Shown here in pieces: positions 12,991-25,228 of a stretch of DNA of 64,000 bases. Position 1 is the first letter of the stretch. Each line of letters begins with the position of its first letter. The notes beneath the pieces are model-generated. The model had not been told where the DNA came from and did not search any database. It was given only the letters and a program-made list of their open reading frames with translations. Location: positions 75,467,335-75,531,334 of the forward strand of contig NC_092354.1 of NCBI RefSeq assembly GCF_963676685.1, written 5' to 3'. The stretch is from Mytilus edulis (Eukaryota > Mollusca > Bivalvia > Mytilida > Mytilidae). Position numbers and translations under genes: made by a program.

Positions 12991-13019
12991 ACGTCACTGC
13001 AGTAAGGGAACTTTATAAT

Positions 13020-14065
13020 TTAGAAGAAATAAATCACTTCCAATTACTTTGCTATATAATAGCAGATTTTCTATATTTCTTTCTGATCATACGTTACATG
13101 TACAAATATCGAAGTGAATAGGAGGTTATCCAACTCATCGGAGAAATATTTTTATTGATATATTAAGATTGCATAGGAAACATCATTGTTTACGTTCCTT
13201 CGTTCCCTGTTTTTAACAGTCTCTTCATACATGTCATAATATCTCTGCATTTAATTCATGAAATTTTAATCGTAATTTACCTTGTTTGCCTTGGATTTAC
13301 ATTCATTTAAGATTCTGTTTTGACAAATGTGTATACGAAAATTGTACAGTGGATGAATTATGGGATATTAATGATAAAAGTGTTGTATTATAACGTAAAA
13401 AAACTATATACATTTGCACCATCTCGTCAATTTAGCCAGACATATCCATAACGATTATAAATGATATCTTGGAGTCTGAAACTCAGAAAAATATACTCAT
13501 CTGAACATAAATGAAGCATTTGCCACTGGACGTTCGGCTACAAACAAAATCATGCATTTTCTTTGCCTTCTTCCATTGGCTTCAAATTATATTAACAGTA
13601 GACTATTCCAAGAAGAGAACTTCCCATACATGTACTTTTTATTTTAAAATAAAGTATATGAATCAGTCATGTGAGTGTTGGATGATGCCGTAAAATAGTT
13701 TTGTTAAAAAAAAACATCACAAACTAACTGACTTAAAAAGTCACTTTAGTGACGGTTCATTATCATGGATACAGAGAGAAAATAAGGGTGCGCTAAATTT
13801 TTAGATATGGTATAAATACACCTTACCGCTATTTGTCTGCCATTACTGGATATCGCACAGGTTCCCGTAAAAATTTGACATCTTAAAACAAAATATCTAG
13901 CCACAATGGAAAAGTGATTGTTGTATGCTTCAAAAGTTCAAGAGGCCGGGTCAGCCAGGATTAGCAATATAGGTGTATTGTGTTCCAAAGTTGGTGTCAT
14001 TTTTATCATATGATCTGTCCTGACATAGAAATATTATTGGTTTACAATGAGGCCTTATATATTTA
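13020..14065. other. Unique-looking interior of the 4-kb element, left part
   Basis: AT-rich sequence without ORFs above chance or recognisable repeats. It contains AATAAA-like words but nothing supporting a gene. Confidence 0.4.
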
Positions 14066-14069
14066 CATT

Positions 14070-15540
14070 ATAAGTGTAAATAAGTTCAGTTTTGGTTGAT
14101 ATGGTCAAATAATTTTGTTAAAACAACTCAGTCTGATACATGTATATTGAAACTACTGAAATTTGTTTACAATTCAATATTTTGAATAAAAAGAGGACTT
14201 GCAGAAAATTGCTGGTACTCTAAATTGATGTGAAATTTTTTTTTAGCCAATGTGTTACAATATTGCTGTCTTTTAAATTATACAATCCATCGTGATATGT
14301 AACTACATGTATAAGTGATTTACTATGCGGCTATATATATATATATATATATATTAAGATTTACATTATAAAGTGTAAATATGGTCAGTTTTGGTTGATG
14401 CTGTCACATATGGTCAGTTTTGGTTGATGCGGTCAAATATGGTCAGTTTTCATGGTTTTGGTTGATGCGGACAAATAATTTTGTAATATCCATGAGTCAG
14501 TCTGAGATATCAAAACTACTGAAATTAGTTTACGATTCAAAATTTTGATTAAAAAGAGGACATGCTGGCACTTTAAACTGATGCGAGCATAATTTTGTTT
14601 TCCAATATTGCTTTCCTTCATCTTGTTTATATTGAACAATCCATCCTGATATAATAATATAAGCACGCGCAATATAAAATTCTACTCGGAACAATATTCC
14701 CCAATATTCATGCAATAACCCTATAATATAGATGATTTGTATTATAATGATTATACACTCCATCCTTACATAAAAATATTACAGATTTACTATGCGACTA
14801 TAAGAGTTGTATAAAAAAGAGCAAATATGGTCAGTTTTGGTCAGTTTTGATTGATACGGACAAATAATTTTGTAACATGAGTCAGTCTGAGGTATGAAAA
14901 CTACTGATATTTGTTTCTGATGCGATATTTTGAATAAAAATAGGAAATGCTGGCACCCTCAATTAATGCGAAAAAAAAATTTGTGGTCATTGATTTACAA
15001 TATTGCAGTTATTTATATACTACAGTCCCTCTCGAACTAAAATTATAACTGAATTGCTGTGCAGCTATATAGATTTACATAATAAAAAGCAAATATGGTA
15101 AGTTTTGGTTGATGCAGTCAAAAAATTTTATTACACGACTCAGTCTGAAGTATAAAAACTACTGATATTTGTTTATGATTCAATATTTTGAATAAAACAA
15201 GGACATGCTCATTGGAGGATCAAGGGGAGGGGGTCCAGGGGTTGGAACCCCACTTTTTTTTTTTAACATCAATGCATATGAATGGGAGCATATAGTTGGA
15301 CCCCCAGCCTAGATCTAGCTGCCCCTGCATGCTGGCACTATAAATTGATGTGAACAATTACATTTTTTTTCCAAAATTGCTGTAACTTGTAATTATAACA
15401 GTCCCTCTAGACCTAAAATTAAAACTGAAGTACTGTGCAGCTATATAGATTTGCAGAAAGAAAAAGCAAATAAAGGCAGTTTAGATTGATGCGGTCAAAA
15501 GATTTTTGTTTAACAGGTCGTCCGAGGTATGAAAACTACT
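14070..15540. repeat. Diverged tandem repeat inside the 4-kb element
   Basis: About five irregular units (roughly 270-450 bp spacing) share the order AAATATGGTCAGTTTTGGTT, GATGCGGTCAAATAATTTTG, CAGTCTGAxxTATxAAAACT, ACTGATATTTGTTTA, GGACATGCTGGCAC and a CAGTCCxTC block ending in CTATATAGATTTACAT. Unit starts lie near 14070, 14366, 14818, 15088 and 15463. Degree of divergence suggests an old array. Confidence 0.7.
15210..15327. mobile_element. 118-bp MITE with 6-bp target duplication
   Basis: Starts CATTGGAGGATCAAGGGG and ends GCCCCTG. It is flanked by CATGCT at 15204-15209 and 15328-15333. It interrupts the GGACATGCTGGCAC word of the surrounding tandem unit, so the empty site can be read directly. 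It is related to 41036-41159. The CAxxGGxGGATC end resembles hAT-type ends, though those usually make 8-bp duplications. Confidence 0.7.
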
Positions 15541-15816
15541 CGTAAACAGATATTATATTGGTTATTGAGGTCCGATAATTTTGTTATGTGATAATGAGCC
15601 ACCCTGACTCCCGGAATAACAAATGTAAAACAATTCAAATAATAATGCCCCCCCCCCTAATACTAACGGCCTAATTTATGTACAAAAATTGAGAGAAAAA
15701 CAAAAATTTATGTAACACATCAACAGAAGAAAATCACTGAATTACATGCTCCTGACTTGGAACAGGCACATACATGCAGAATATGGCAGGGTTAACAGGT
15801 TAAACATGTTCTCCAA

Positions 15817-15830
15817 GGCAGCAACCATTT

Positions 15831-15863
<33 letters not shown>

Positions 15864-16133
15864 GGGGCTATGGGTTTTTTTCTGTACAAACTTTTTTTTT
15901 CGACTTCGGCGAAGAACAATCTATTTTTTTAGCGACAAACCGAAAACAATTTTTTTCTTTCAATTTTAGCATTACATATAGTGGCAGATAAGGATGAAAC
16001 GAAACAATTTTTTTTTCTCAGGGTCCAAAACAAATTATTTTTTTCACCAAAAACTGGAAACAAACTTTTTTTTCCAAAAAAAAAAAACATAGCCCCCCCC
16101 CCCCCCCCCAGAAAATCAAATAGTTGCTGCCTA
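15817..16133. repeat. Fold-back element with poly-G/poly-C arms
   Basis: The left arm reads GGCAGCAACCATTTGATTTT, a G-run of about 26, then CTATGG. The right arm is the reverse complement, with a C-run and AAATCAAATAGTTGCTGCC. The spacer is T-rich, with TCGACTTCGGCGAAGAA. Half of the same element recurs at 22651-22740. Confidence 0.85.
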
Positions 16134-16244
16134 AGTCTTGTCGATTATAAATCTGAAATAAAACCGGCAAAATAGCAAAACTCTATATAATTTAAATCGC
16201 TTTTTTACCCAACCCTTTATATTAAGGCAAAGTATTCTAAAAAC

Positions 16245-16450
16245 TTATAAACCAACTCTAGCCGTAGAATATATAAATCAAATTTTAGCCGCAGAATTTA
16301 TAAATCAATTTTAGCCGTAGAATTTATAAATCAATTCTGGCCGTAAAATTTATAAAAATCAATTTTAGCCGTAGAATTTATAAATCAATTCTGGCCGTAG
16401 AATTTATAAAAATCAATTCTAGCCGTAGAATTAGAAATCAATTCTAACCG
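16245..16450. repeat. Short-period tandem repeat
   Basis: Seven to eight units of about 26-28 bp with consensus near AATTTATAAATCAATT followed by (T/C)TAGCCGTAG, adjacent to the right terminal array. No equivalent is seen at the left end. Confidence 0.9.
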
Positions 16451-16690
16451 TAGAACTGTTCTAGAAGTAGAACTGACCAAATATCTGGTCAGTTCTAGCT
16501 AGAACTGTCAGGATCAGTTCTAGGGTAGAACTGTCAGGATCAGTTCTAGGTAGAACTGTCCAAATCAGTTCTAGGTAGAACTGACCAAATCAGTTCTAGC
16601 TAGAACAGTTCTAACCTAGAACTGACTAAAATGTGTCAGGCTGACAGTTCTACGTACTGTTCTAGAACAGTTCTCCTGACAGATTTAATG
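16450..16690. repeat. Right terminal array of palindromic TAGAACTG words
   Basis: Counterpart of the left array in inverted orientation, with repeated TAGAACTGTCAGGATCAGTT, TAGAACTGACCAAATCAGTT and TAGAACAGTTCTA words. Confidence 0.85.
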
Positions 16691-16716
16691 AGAGGTTAGA
16701 AGTGATCCCCACTGTA

Positions 16717-17734
16717 CCTACGCCTTATTTTTAGCCTGGATTTTTTTTAAACTATTCGTATTGTCATCTGATAAAGTTATGTTGATACCAGGTACACCAT
16801 TTTCTCTGCTTTCAAAATCTTTCTGTGTATAGCCGTCCTTTTCTTTACTACTACTGCAAACAACATGTTTATTGTATTGTTCTAATTTCTGTTTTGGGAA
16901 GATTAACTTGTAGCAAAAAGACCCGGTACTGCCAGGCTTTGGACACTTGGTAAATAAAGTGCGACATTAATTATATATCGAAACTATATGTAATATAGCC
17001 TTATTCTCACCGTACCACATGTCTTATTTGATGATGCTCCTATAAAAGGAGGAAGTAAAAGGAACATAATTTTTTTTGCGCTTGGCAACTACATGTATAT
17101 ACGATATTGTAAATTTTGTACTCTGTTTGTGACTATCCTAATTGCAACTTAATAAATCACTTACCACTGTACCAGAAGCAATTACAAGGAAAAAGAAAAT
17201 CTTCGCGCAGGTTTTTAAAAGATTAAACGTGTGGTTTTCAATTTCTTCACTATGTAACCTTTTATATTAATGATTGAACAAACAAAACTCCGATTTTTTT
17301 TCATATCTTGTATATACATGTAGCTAATGCCTCTTTTGATACGATATGGACGAGTTTGATTTGCTTGTATATCCATATGTCAGTTAACCTATGATTGGTT
17401 AGAGAGTTTTGTATCCGTTTGCGTCTCAACTAAAGACCCGCTTTAATTGTCTCTGATTTGTGTTTGGCTCTGGGGATGCTCTGGGGATGTTTTATACTTT
17501 TCTTTCGTGTGACTTTGGGCAAACAACAATCAACGGTTTAATTTGGTGTTCAGATGTAGTAAGCACTTTAAAAAAAATATCGGACGCCATCACCAGTTGG
17601 TTGACCGTTATGAAATAACCGTTTCACAAATGATATCGGATATGTTCCTTGCGTCGTAACTACATTCCCCTTCCCTTTCATAAATGTGACCTACCGAATT
17701 AGACTATTTACCGAATTTGATATCTCATAAGCAA
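16717..17734. other. Intergenic, no gene seen
   Basis: AT-rich sequence after the 4-kb element. No ORF, RNA gene or clear repeat was recognised. Confidence 0.35.
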
Positions 17735-17975
17735 CACAATGGGTGCCAAATGTGGAGCAGGATCTGCTTAACCATCGGAGCACCTGAGATCACTCCTAGT
17801 TTTTGATGGGGTTCGTGTTGTTTATTCTTTTTCTGTTTATTCTTTAGTTTTGTTTGTTGTGTCGTGTGTACTTTTGTTTGTCTGTTTGTCCTTTTCATTT
17901 TTAGCCATTGCGTTGTCAGTTTATTTTCGATTTATGAGTTTGACTGTCCCTCTGGTACCTTTCGTCCCTCTTTTC
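17735..17975 (+). repeat. Dispersed repeat family F
   Basis: Contains GGAGCAGGATCTGCTTA, GGAGCACCTGAGATCAC, a CTAGTTTTTGATGGGGTTCGT block and TTTGACTGTCCCTCTGGTAC. I recognise it as a common bivalve dispersed repeat. It is the only copy in this window, so the call rests on memory. Confidence 0.5.
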
Positions 17976-18640
17976 AATACAATTCATTATGAATCATTTC
18001 ATAATGACTCACAGAAAGGATGAAAAGTAAATACAAAGTGTTCGATATAAGCAGTCCGGACTGTGGTTCGAAAAAATTGCTCCCCTTGTTTATTTCGCTC
18101 TCCTGTCAAATCATGTTATTTCGCTACCTCCAATGGTAGACGCTACAACGATGGGTGTTGTCAAGAAAGGTACGATTAAAAGAATTTAGACGATCACCAT
18201 TGGTATGGTAGAGTTGTTTAATAGTTTTTGCTTTGGGATAAATGCATGTTTTCGATTTATTCATAATCAGGAATAGCTGGAAAGGAAAGAAACGTGTTGC
18301 TACGTGAACCCGGAAAGGCCGGGACGAATTTAAAAAAAAAACCCAACTAGAGACGATCGTTCTGAGTGTGCCACCTACACATTCAAACGTGTACACAAGC
18401 ACAGTATTCCCTATCTATGTAATGTGTTTTCATAATTATGTGATATAGGGCAAAAAAAGGTAGCAGCTTTTTGTATCTTGTTGTCAAGCATTTCCAGGGG
18501 AGATAATATTATTTTTCAGGGTATGTTCGATAGGTTTGTTACATTGTAACATTATATAATACACACTCATAAAGTGGATTAAAATAGCCTCCCACACTCA
18601 ATTAACTAAATTTCAATTATTCTATTTACCGTAGTGCTAT
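17976..18640. other. Intergenic, no gene seen
   Basis: A 92-codon minus-strand frame at 18402-18124 shows no recognisable motif. Nothing else is supported. Confidence 0.35.
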
Positions 18641-18644
18641 TATA

Positions 18645-19012
18645 TAAGACTTCGGAGGTTCATATCACTTATATTCAACGTTTTTATATCGGATTTTTTT
18701 TTACTATTGAGGTTGAACGGTTCATAGTAAAAAAAGAAATCCGATAAAACCGTTGAATGTATTAAAATGATATGAATCTCAGAAGTCTTATATATTGTCC
18801 TTTGATATAAGACCGGAGGTTCATATCATTTACATTCAACATTTTTTCTCGAATTTTTGTTAACTATCAATGTTGAACGGTTCAACGGTTCGACATTGGT
18901 AGTTAAAAAAAATCCGATAAAAGTAACGGTTCAACAATGATAGTAAAAAAATCCGATAAACATGTTGAATGTAAATGAAATGAAACTCTGAAGCCTTACA
19001 TTATAGGACTAT
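18645..19012. repeat. Two adjacent copies of a fold-back element
   Basis: Copy 1 (about 18645-18795) and copy 2 (about 18815-19012) each have arms TATAAGACTTC, GAGGTTCATATCA and ATTCAAC, with a TCGGATTTTT...AAATCCGATAAA pairing inside. The same family sits twice in tandem. Copy 2 has extra internal repetition of GTTGAACGGTTCAAC-type words. Confidence 0.8.
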
Positions 19013-20640
19013 CGTTTATTAGTTCTTTAACCTAACTAAATGTTTTTTGTGGTGTATATTACAAAAAAAAAGGGGGGGGGGGGCTTTTAAAAAAAAAAAA
19101 CCTTAACAATCCTACAATATCTGTTTACAGAATGAGAGAGATATTTCGTATTATAAAACGAATTTTTCTCACATGTTTGTTTGATATGTTGAAAATACAG
19201 ACAAATGTATAGTACATGTACGTATATCCATCCCCTCTTTTTCAATTCATTAGTTCAAGATACAGCTCTGAAGAATATGCAATAACCTACATTTTTCTAA
19301 CATGTGAAGACCAATGAAAACATTTGATATGATTTGAAAACATGGCCAATTAAGTAGGAACTATGAGTTTCGTAGACATAAATTATAATTCAACATTTTC
19401 GATTTATATTTTGCTTTATTTCATATTCTAGTATATTTAATAACATGTTTATATTTTGTGATGCATCTGATGTATAAATCCAGTGGCCGACCCGGGAAAG
19501 AGCTCTTAGTTCCGATCCGTTTGTACGGGGAACATGTGGTTGCAACCTCCTCTTTAATTACCTGTTCGATTTTTATGTTTGCAGTGTCGAAAAGGGAGAT
19601 AGACAGCAGTTTTATCAAGAAGTTATGTGAAAGTTCTGCTATACATCTGACAGTCAGGAATTATTCTGAAGTACACATGTCGACCAGAGGCATAGAACAG
19701 AGAGGAGAGGTTTTAAAGTACCAGATGCTTATCTGAGATTTCAATTTGAACTAAAGAAAGCAATATATAAAGATATGTAGGAGAAATAATCTATATGAAT
19801 AAAGTTATGCCACAAAAGGAACTTGTTTTTTTTATATACAGAATTTGTCAAACGTATCCATAACAGAAGAGATGTGAATGCATCCTTCATAGCCTTGTAA
19901 TACTGATGGTAGTAATTCATATAATTTCTGAGATGATATAGCAGTGCCATTGGTTTCCCCTTTCTCCTTCTTCAAAGAACTTGATCAACTGAACCCTTCT
20001 TTTTTTTTTAAATTAGAGCCCTGTTCAAGAACAGTTAAAAGAGCATATGCTTAATTTTCGTTATCTTTTAGAATCATATTTTTTTTTAAAATAAAACAGG
20101 TTGTACATTCTACATAAAATATGCAATGTTTACACCCAAAAAAGGTCTTTAAATTAGTATATTCATTTTTCAACTTACAAAATATGTCAAAGGTTTAAGC
20201 ATTCCAAACATTACCATGTGACTTGAATTTTTGATTTGTCAATATCAAGCAAACTCGACATTTCCCATAACATCATAATAGTTCCGTTTTTATTATTAAA
20301 ACAACAAAGGACTAACTCTTGTACAAAACTGCAACAGATTATCAAAAACTGTCTAGTAAGTACAATTTTAACCCAAGCCGCTGTTCTTTTAAGCACCGTC
20401 TTAGCAACGGCTTGGTTGATTGTAAGTGTTTGGTGAATATCTGGATTTTACATAACAAATAATCATACAGTCCGAACATACCGATAAATTATCCTGCTAG
20501 TTCGATTGGCTTAAAGAGTTTTTGTGTTTTTATTTTGACAAGTGTATGAACCCTTGACCGGTTATTTGGGGTCTTTTTCTACACTCCCAAAATAGGATAA
20601 CAAACACGTGCTAGCACACGAATGATCTCAATTGAAGTGG
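19013..20640. other. Intergenic with one unexplained open frame
   Basis: A plus-strand frame at 19458-19736 (92 codons) is richer in GC than its surroundings and contains TTTGCAG before codons for SKREIDSSFIKKL, so it could include a 3' terminal exon starting near 19586. I recognise no domain. The rest is AT-rich and featureless. Confidence 0.3.
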
Positions 20641-20649
20641 TTCTACGTG

Positions 20650-22215
20650 TATTATAAAAACTAAAAAAAGGGGGGGGGGGATTAATTGAAAATGAATTTA
20701 AAATTTGTTTGATTCGTTAAATTCAGAATACAGTAGAGGGGGGGGGGGGCAAGGGGGGTTCCAATAACAGCAAAACAGTAAATTAATTTGGCTTAAAACA
20801 GATAACAAGGAATTGAAAAGTAATAATAACAGATAACAGTAAATGAAATCTTAAAATCAGTCCGGTCCAGGACCAATACATTAGATCTTACTAGATAACT
20901 GGTTTTATGGACCTAGCTAGGCCTTAACAGAGACTTACATATATAAATATTCCTTTAACAAAAACAGGAACTAGTACTTTTGTTCAGTTTTAACTTTTTC
21001 AGTTTTGAGTGTACATGGATTTTTTGTACAAATTACATTTTTTTACATATTTTAGTACAAATCATAGGGGTCTCATCCTAGACCCCGCTTATTGTTTAGT
21101 TAGAATCCTGTATCAAGCTTTTCGTTGCCATAATAGTAATTTCCTGTGTCCTGCAAGAATTTGTTTCCACTGAGTTTTTACGCTTAAAAAAAATCGACTA
21201 ATCCAGGCATCCCTAGCCATATGTTTTCCTTTTTTTGTGATATTTATAATTGTCTGAATTTACATATTCCGTATGTATGGGGATACTGTTCTTTGTACCC
21301 CCTGTGTACATGTATATTAAATTTAAATAACAAAAATGAAAACATATGGCCAAGAATATATCTGATGAGGATCATAATTTTTAAAAAACAAAAATCAAGG
21401 GAATTCGATAGATCAATTTTTGGGCTTTTCTCTTTTTTTAATTTTTCAAGAAAATGAAGCCAGTGACACATTACATTTATTTGATATTTAGAGCACTTTT
21501 TCCTGAAAAGCAATTTTGATATAAAAAAAAAAACATTGAAGCACAAATGTGTACAAAGTCAAAACATAAATTTTAATTTGTTAGAAAAATGTGTACAAAG
21601 TCAAAATACAAACTATAATTTGCATGATTTATACACATTTATTACAAATTATAATTTGTATGTAACAATTGTACATCTAAAGACATTTTCACAGACAATG
21701 GAATGTATTACAAAGAGTAATAATAATGTATACTGGAATGGTCCTTCTGACACGACTGATATTTATATGTTTATGAGATGTATGTTACTGGAATCCTTCT
21801 GCAAATACGTGACCTTCATATCACCATTGGAAAGACCTTAATAGTTATTAGAAGATGTGGTATGAGTGCCAATGAGACAACTCTCCATCTAAGTCACAAA
21901 TTCACAATGTTCAATTATCTTCAATTTCTACTTGAGAGTCTCAGAATTGTTTTTCTAATATTAAGGTATATAGGATTTTTTTTTCTGAGACAAGTGCCTG
22001 TGTTAAGATTGGCTGTCAAAATGCTAACATTCCAATTTTCAATAACAGTTAACAGCAAATACAATTTCACAATAACAGATAACAATAAAAACAATATTCC
22101 TATAACAGCTAACAAGTAACAGGACAATAACAGCTAACAGCAAATATATTTTCAGAATAACAGATAACAAAGAATTAAATAACCCCATAACAGCATAACA
22201 GCTAAACCCCTTGCC
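20650..22215. repeat. Region bounded by poly-G and AACAG-rich repeats
   Basis: The left border (20668-20860) has two G-runs, a GCAAGGGG word and AATAACAGCAAAACAG and GATAACAGTAAATG words. The right border (22030-22215) has AACAGCTAACA and AATAACAGATAACA words and a CCCCTTGCCCCCC run, roughly inverted with respect to the left. This may be a decayed inverted-repeat element. Only the border repeats are certain. The interior (20870-22000) is AT-rich, with a fragment of family A near 21850-21895 (TGAGTGCCAATGAGACAAC). Confidence 0.5.
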
Positions 22216-22650
22216 CCCCCTCACAGTAGTCTACCGATATACAAATTTCATTTATGGAGTTAAATTAGTTGAAAAGGAATTTATATTCAGCAAGAAATTT
22301 TTTTTTCTGTAATACGCGCTTATTTTCACCGGAGGTAAAAACTGTCGGTGCTTTTACATGCATAATTTTGAGTTCGGATATCATGTATCATGTGTAACAC
22401 TTGCGGGATCCTCGTTAAGCGTTGATTTGTTTAAACTGTTACAATTTTTGAAGATTTGTAAATGACAAAAATATCTATGTCTTGTTTTTAACTATTAATT
22501 TATAGATATCAATAATACTGCATTGGAAAGCCTTTGAAACTTGAAAATGATCCCCCGCCTCCACAAAAAACATTGACCAAAGAATGTGATTTGGTGTATG
22601 TCATCCAAATATGTGGATATTAAAAGGGACTCCGTGAAGCGGTATTAGGC

Positions 22651-22740
22651 AGCAACCATTTGATTTTCTGGGGGGGGGGGCTATGGATTTTTTTTCTGGA
22701 CTAACTTTTTTTTTCATGCAAGTTGGCTACTTTATCTTCA
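22651..22740 (+). repeat. Half copy of the poly-G fold-back element
   Basis: GGCAGCAACCATTTGATTTT, CTGGGGGGGGGG and CTATGG as at 15817, without a matching right arm nearby. Confidence 0.8.
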
Positions 22741-23082
22741 GCATAGGCGGATCTACGCCCCGTTTAGAGAGAAATTTGGTTAATATATTGTATATACATA
22801 ATGTACATACATAATGTACACAGCCATGTATCACCATCACTGCTTGTGATCCGATGGATAAATCTGTTGTAGAGTTGTCACTGGCTCAGACGTACTTATA
22901 AATATAATTATTTTCTGTGACTGTATCTTACATTAATTTGTAGAATCCTTTTCTATAGATAATTTAGCTGATCTGTAAAAATAACATCTCCATGCCTTAT
23001 ATATATCATGTATTGTAGTACGAGGCTTGATTAAAACTGACGTGGAAAGGTAACACCCGGCCACCGAAAGCTTCATTTTTAT

Positions 23083-23300
23083 GAAGCCCAGGTGGTCGTG
23101 TGGTATAGCGGGACTGTATTTGAATAAAATGTTATCAAGAGAAATATAGCGGGACGGCTACAGTACAGGCGATTTGGTGTCACGATATCTCAGTAGCATG
23201 GGTTCGAATCCCGGCCAGGGAAGAACAAAAAATTTGCGAAAGCAAATTTACAGATCTAACATTGTTGGGTTGATGTTTAGACGAGTTGTATATATATATA
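23083..23300 (+). mobile_element. tRNA-derived SINE
   Basis: A pol III A-box-like TGGTCGTGTGG (23093-23103) and a perfect B box GGTTCGAATCC (23201-23211) form a tRNA-like head. The tail contains TTTGCGAAAGCAAATTTACA and ends in a TA run. The word TATAGCGGGAC occurs twice, 42 bp apart (23104 and 23146), so the head carries an internal 42-bp insertion or duplication. Too long between boxes to be a functional tRNA. Confidence 0.75.
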
Positions 23301-25228
23301 TACATATGTGTTGTTTCCTCTGTTCAATAATTTGTATATTTATTAAATCTGAACTGCAGATCTTTGATGATAATTTTTAATTATGACTATTTGAAGCTGG
23401 ACACAAGAAACAGGTAGTAACAGTTTATAAAAAAATGCCTCTAGATTAAGAATAAGATTCTATATCCCTTTTGGGAGTTTTAAAATATATATACCCTTAT
23501 TTGATATAAACATCAACAATAGAGCTCTATTCATTTGTCGTTTACTACACATTGTAGTACTGAATTATCTATATAGACGCTGGTGTTACTCAAGAAAATG
23601 TTATCGTTTGCTGCCGACAAAACAACTTTCAATATCGTCAATATTTATTTAACAATACGGATACAGGAATTAGGAGTTTCCAATTCACTCCGACGTCAAT
23701 TCTTTCAAGAAAGTGGGAATCTTAAAAACACATAGGCGTGCTAAATGTTTTGTTTTTGTATATCAACCAAACATTTTGCCAAAGATGCAGACACTCGAAT
23801 TTTCTTTGTTAAAACAAATGTGTCCTTTTCTTGACAAACACGTCCTATTAACTTTATGAGGCAGATATCACACAGAAGCATGATACAAGAAATATAAGAA
23901 GCTGACATACGTACTCATCTGTCTTATTTGTTGTTTCCAGCTGCAGTCAGTAATGTAACCATAAATCGTATGTCGATACTATTTGGGATGCAGTTGTCAG
24001 AGGCTGGATAAAACTTGGTACTCACGGTGCCCGCTCCCCCCACTTAAAGCTTCATTTAGGGTCAGTCCATATTTTTGCAGGTTCCACTCCAAACTTCGTC
24101 TAGGTTGGGGACCCCTCTATAAACCCCTTTTAAAAATCGTAGATCTACATCGGGTTGTATTAACTGAAGCATATCTTATTCCCATGGAGATTTTTAGACC
24201 AGCCCATGTTCAGGGTTTATTGACTTGAGAGCTTTTGCATGCAGGAACACAAATGAGTATTCTTTTTTTAGTAGATTCATTTGGTCTCTGGTGGAGAGTT
24301 GTCTTTTGCAATCATTAGCAATCTTACCACATATTTTTATTTATTATAAGGGTGACATTTCTGTGTGACAACTGTTTGTTCTTAAATATTAAGCTATTAC
24401 ACCGACCCAAGTAACAGGAGAATTTAGCACTGACAGTATGTGGAAGCCCACCACATTCTCATTTTGTATGACCTAGTTCTAATTAAGTAAGTAGTGTGAA
24501 ACTCTGATTGCTTTTGGTTATATTAAGTTTTATTTGTTTGACACTTGCATTTTTAGATGTGTTGGGATCATGATTTTACACCAACAAACAACACTACTTA
24601 TAAAAACACCATAATGATCAATGTGACAGGGATATCTGCATGCATACGGTATCCTTTGCATATCCTATAGCAAAGAGTCTAAGACCATGTATCTTAAAAG
24701 TCAAACAAAAAACAACAAGAACTGTCAGCACTAGATACATTGACCAATATCTCAGAACAACCAAATTGAATAAGATTACCAAAGATTGCAAAATAATTGG
24801 AAAGAGGGTTAAATAAATATGATTAATTGGAGCTTGGTAATATAGCTGTATATATAGCTACTAAAAAGTGTGAATAGAAAAAGAAAATAAAGTGTCTACT
24901 CTTTATTTACACTTATATTCATTTATCTCTCAGTCAAACAATGAATATTTTTGTTGTTGTGTTAATAGTTGAACATCTTTCTAAAACACACTCTTTTTTT
25001 TTATTTCACTCTAGAACAAAATCTGCTTCAAATCAATCAATATGTAGATCACAATTATAACCTTCATTCTATCCTGAAATTATAATGTTATACATGTATT
25101 GAAAAACAATTCCAATATAAGAAAACAATACAATATGCAATTTAAAAGTCAAATTAAATGTGAATTTATATATATTAATGTCTAAAGACAATTATAACAC
25201 TTCTCATTTTAGTGCAGATATAAAAAAC
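23301..25228. other. Intergenic, no gene seen
   Basis: AT-rich. A fragment resembling family A (GGTGGAGAGTTGTC) lies near 24290. No supported coding sequence. Confidence 0.35.

Larger units (their letters stand above)
12715..16714. mobile_element. 4,000-bp inverted-repeat transposon, no transposase
   Basis: The left end CAATGGAGATCACTTCTAAC and the reverse complement of the right end, CAGTGGGGATCACTTCTAAC, match and continue through CTCT and CTGTCAGGAGAACTG. Similarity then carries on as arrays of TAGAACTG-type words for about 250 bp on each side. Both ends are flanked by TA (GTA on the left, TAC on the right). A CAGTGG start with TA flanks resembles Tc1/mariner-like ends, but that assignment is inference. 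The interior has no transposase ORF. Instead it holds diverged tandem units (14070-15540), a small inserted MITE (15210-15327), a poly-G fold-back (15817-16133) and a 27-bp-type tandem array (16245-16450). It is therefore a large non-autonomous element with later nested insertions. Confidence 0.7.

Noticed and set aside
12735-16690. CRISPR-like look of the TAGAACTG word arrays
   Set aside because: No constant repeat-spacer spacing, words in both orientations, and eukaryotic context.
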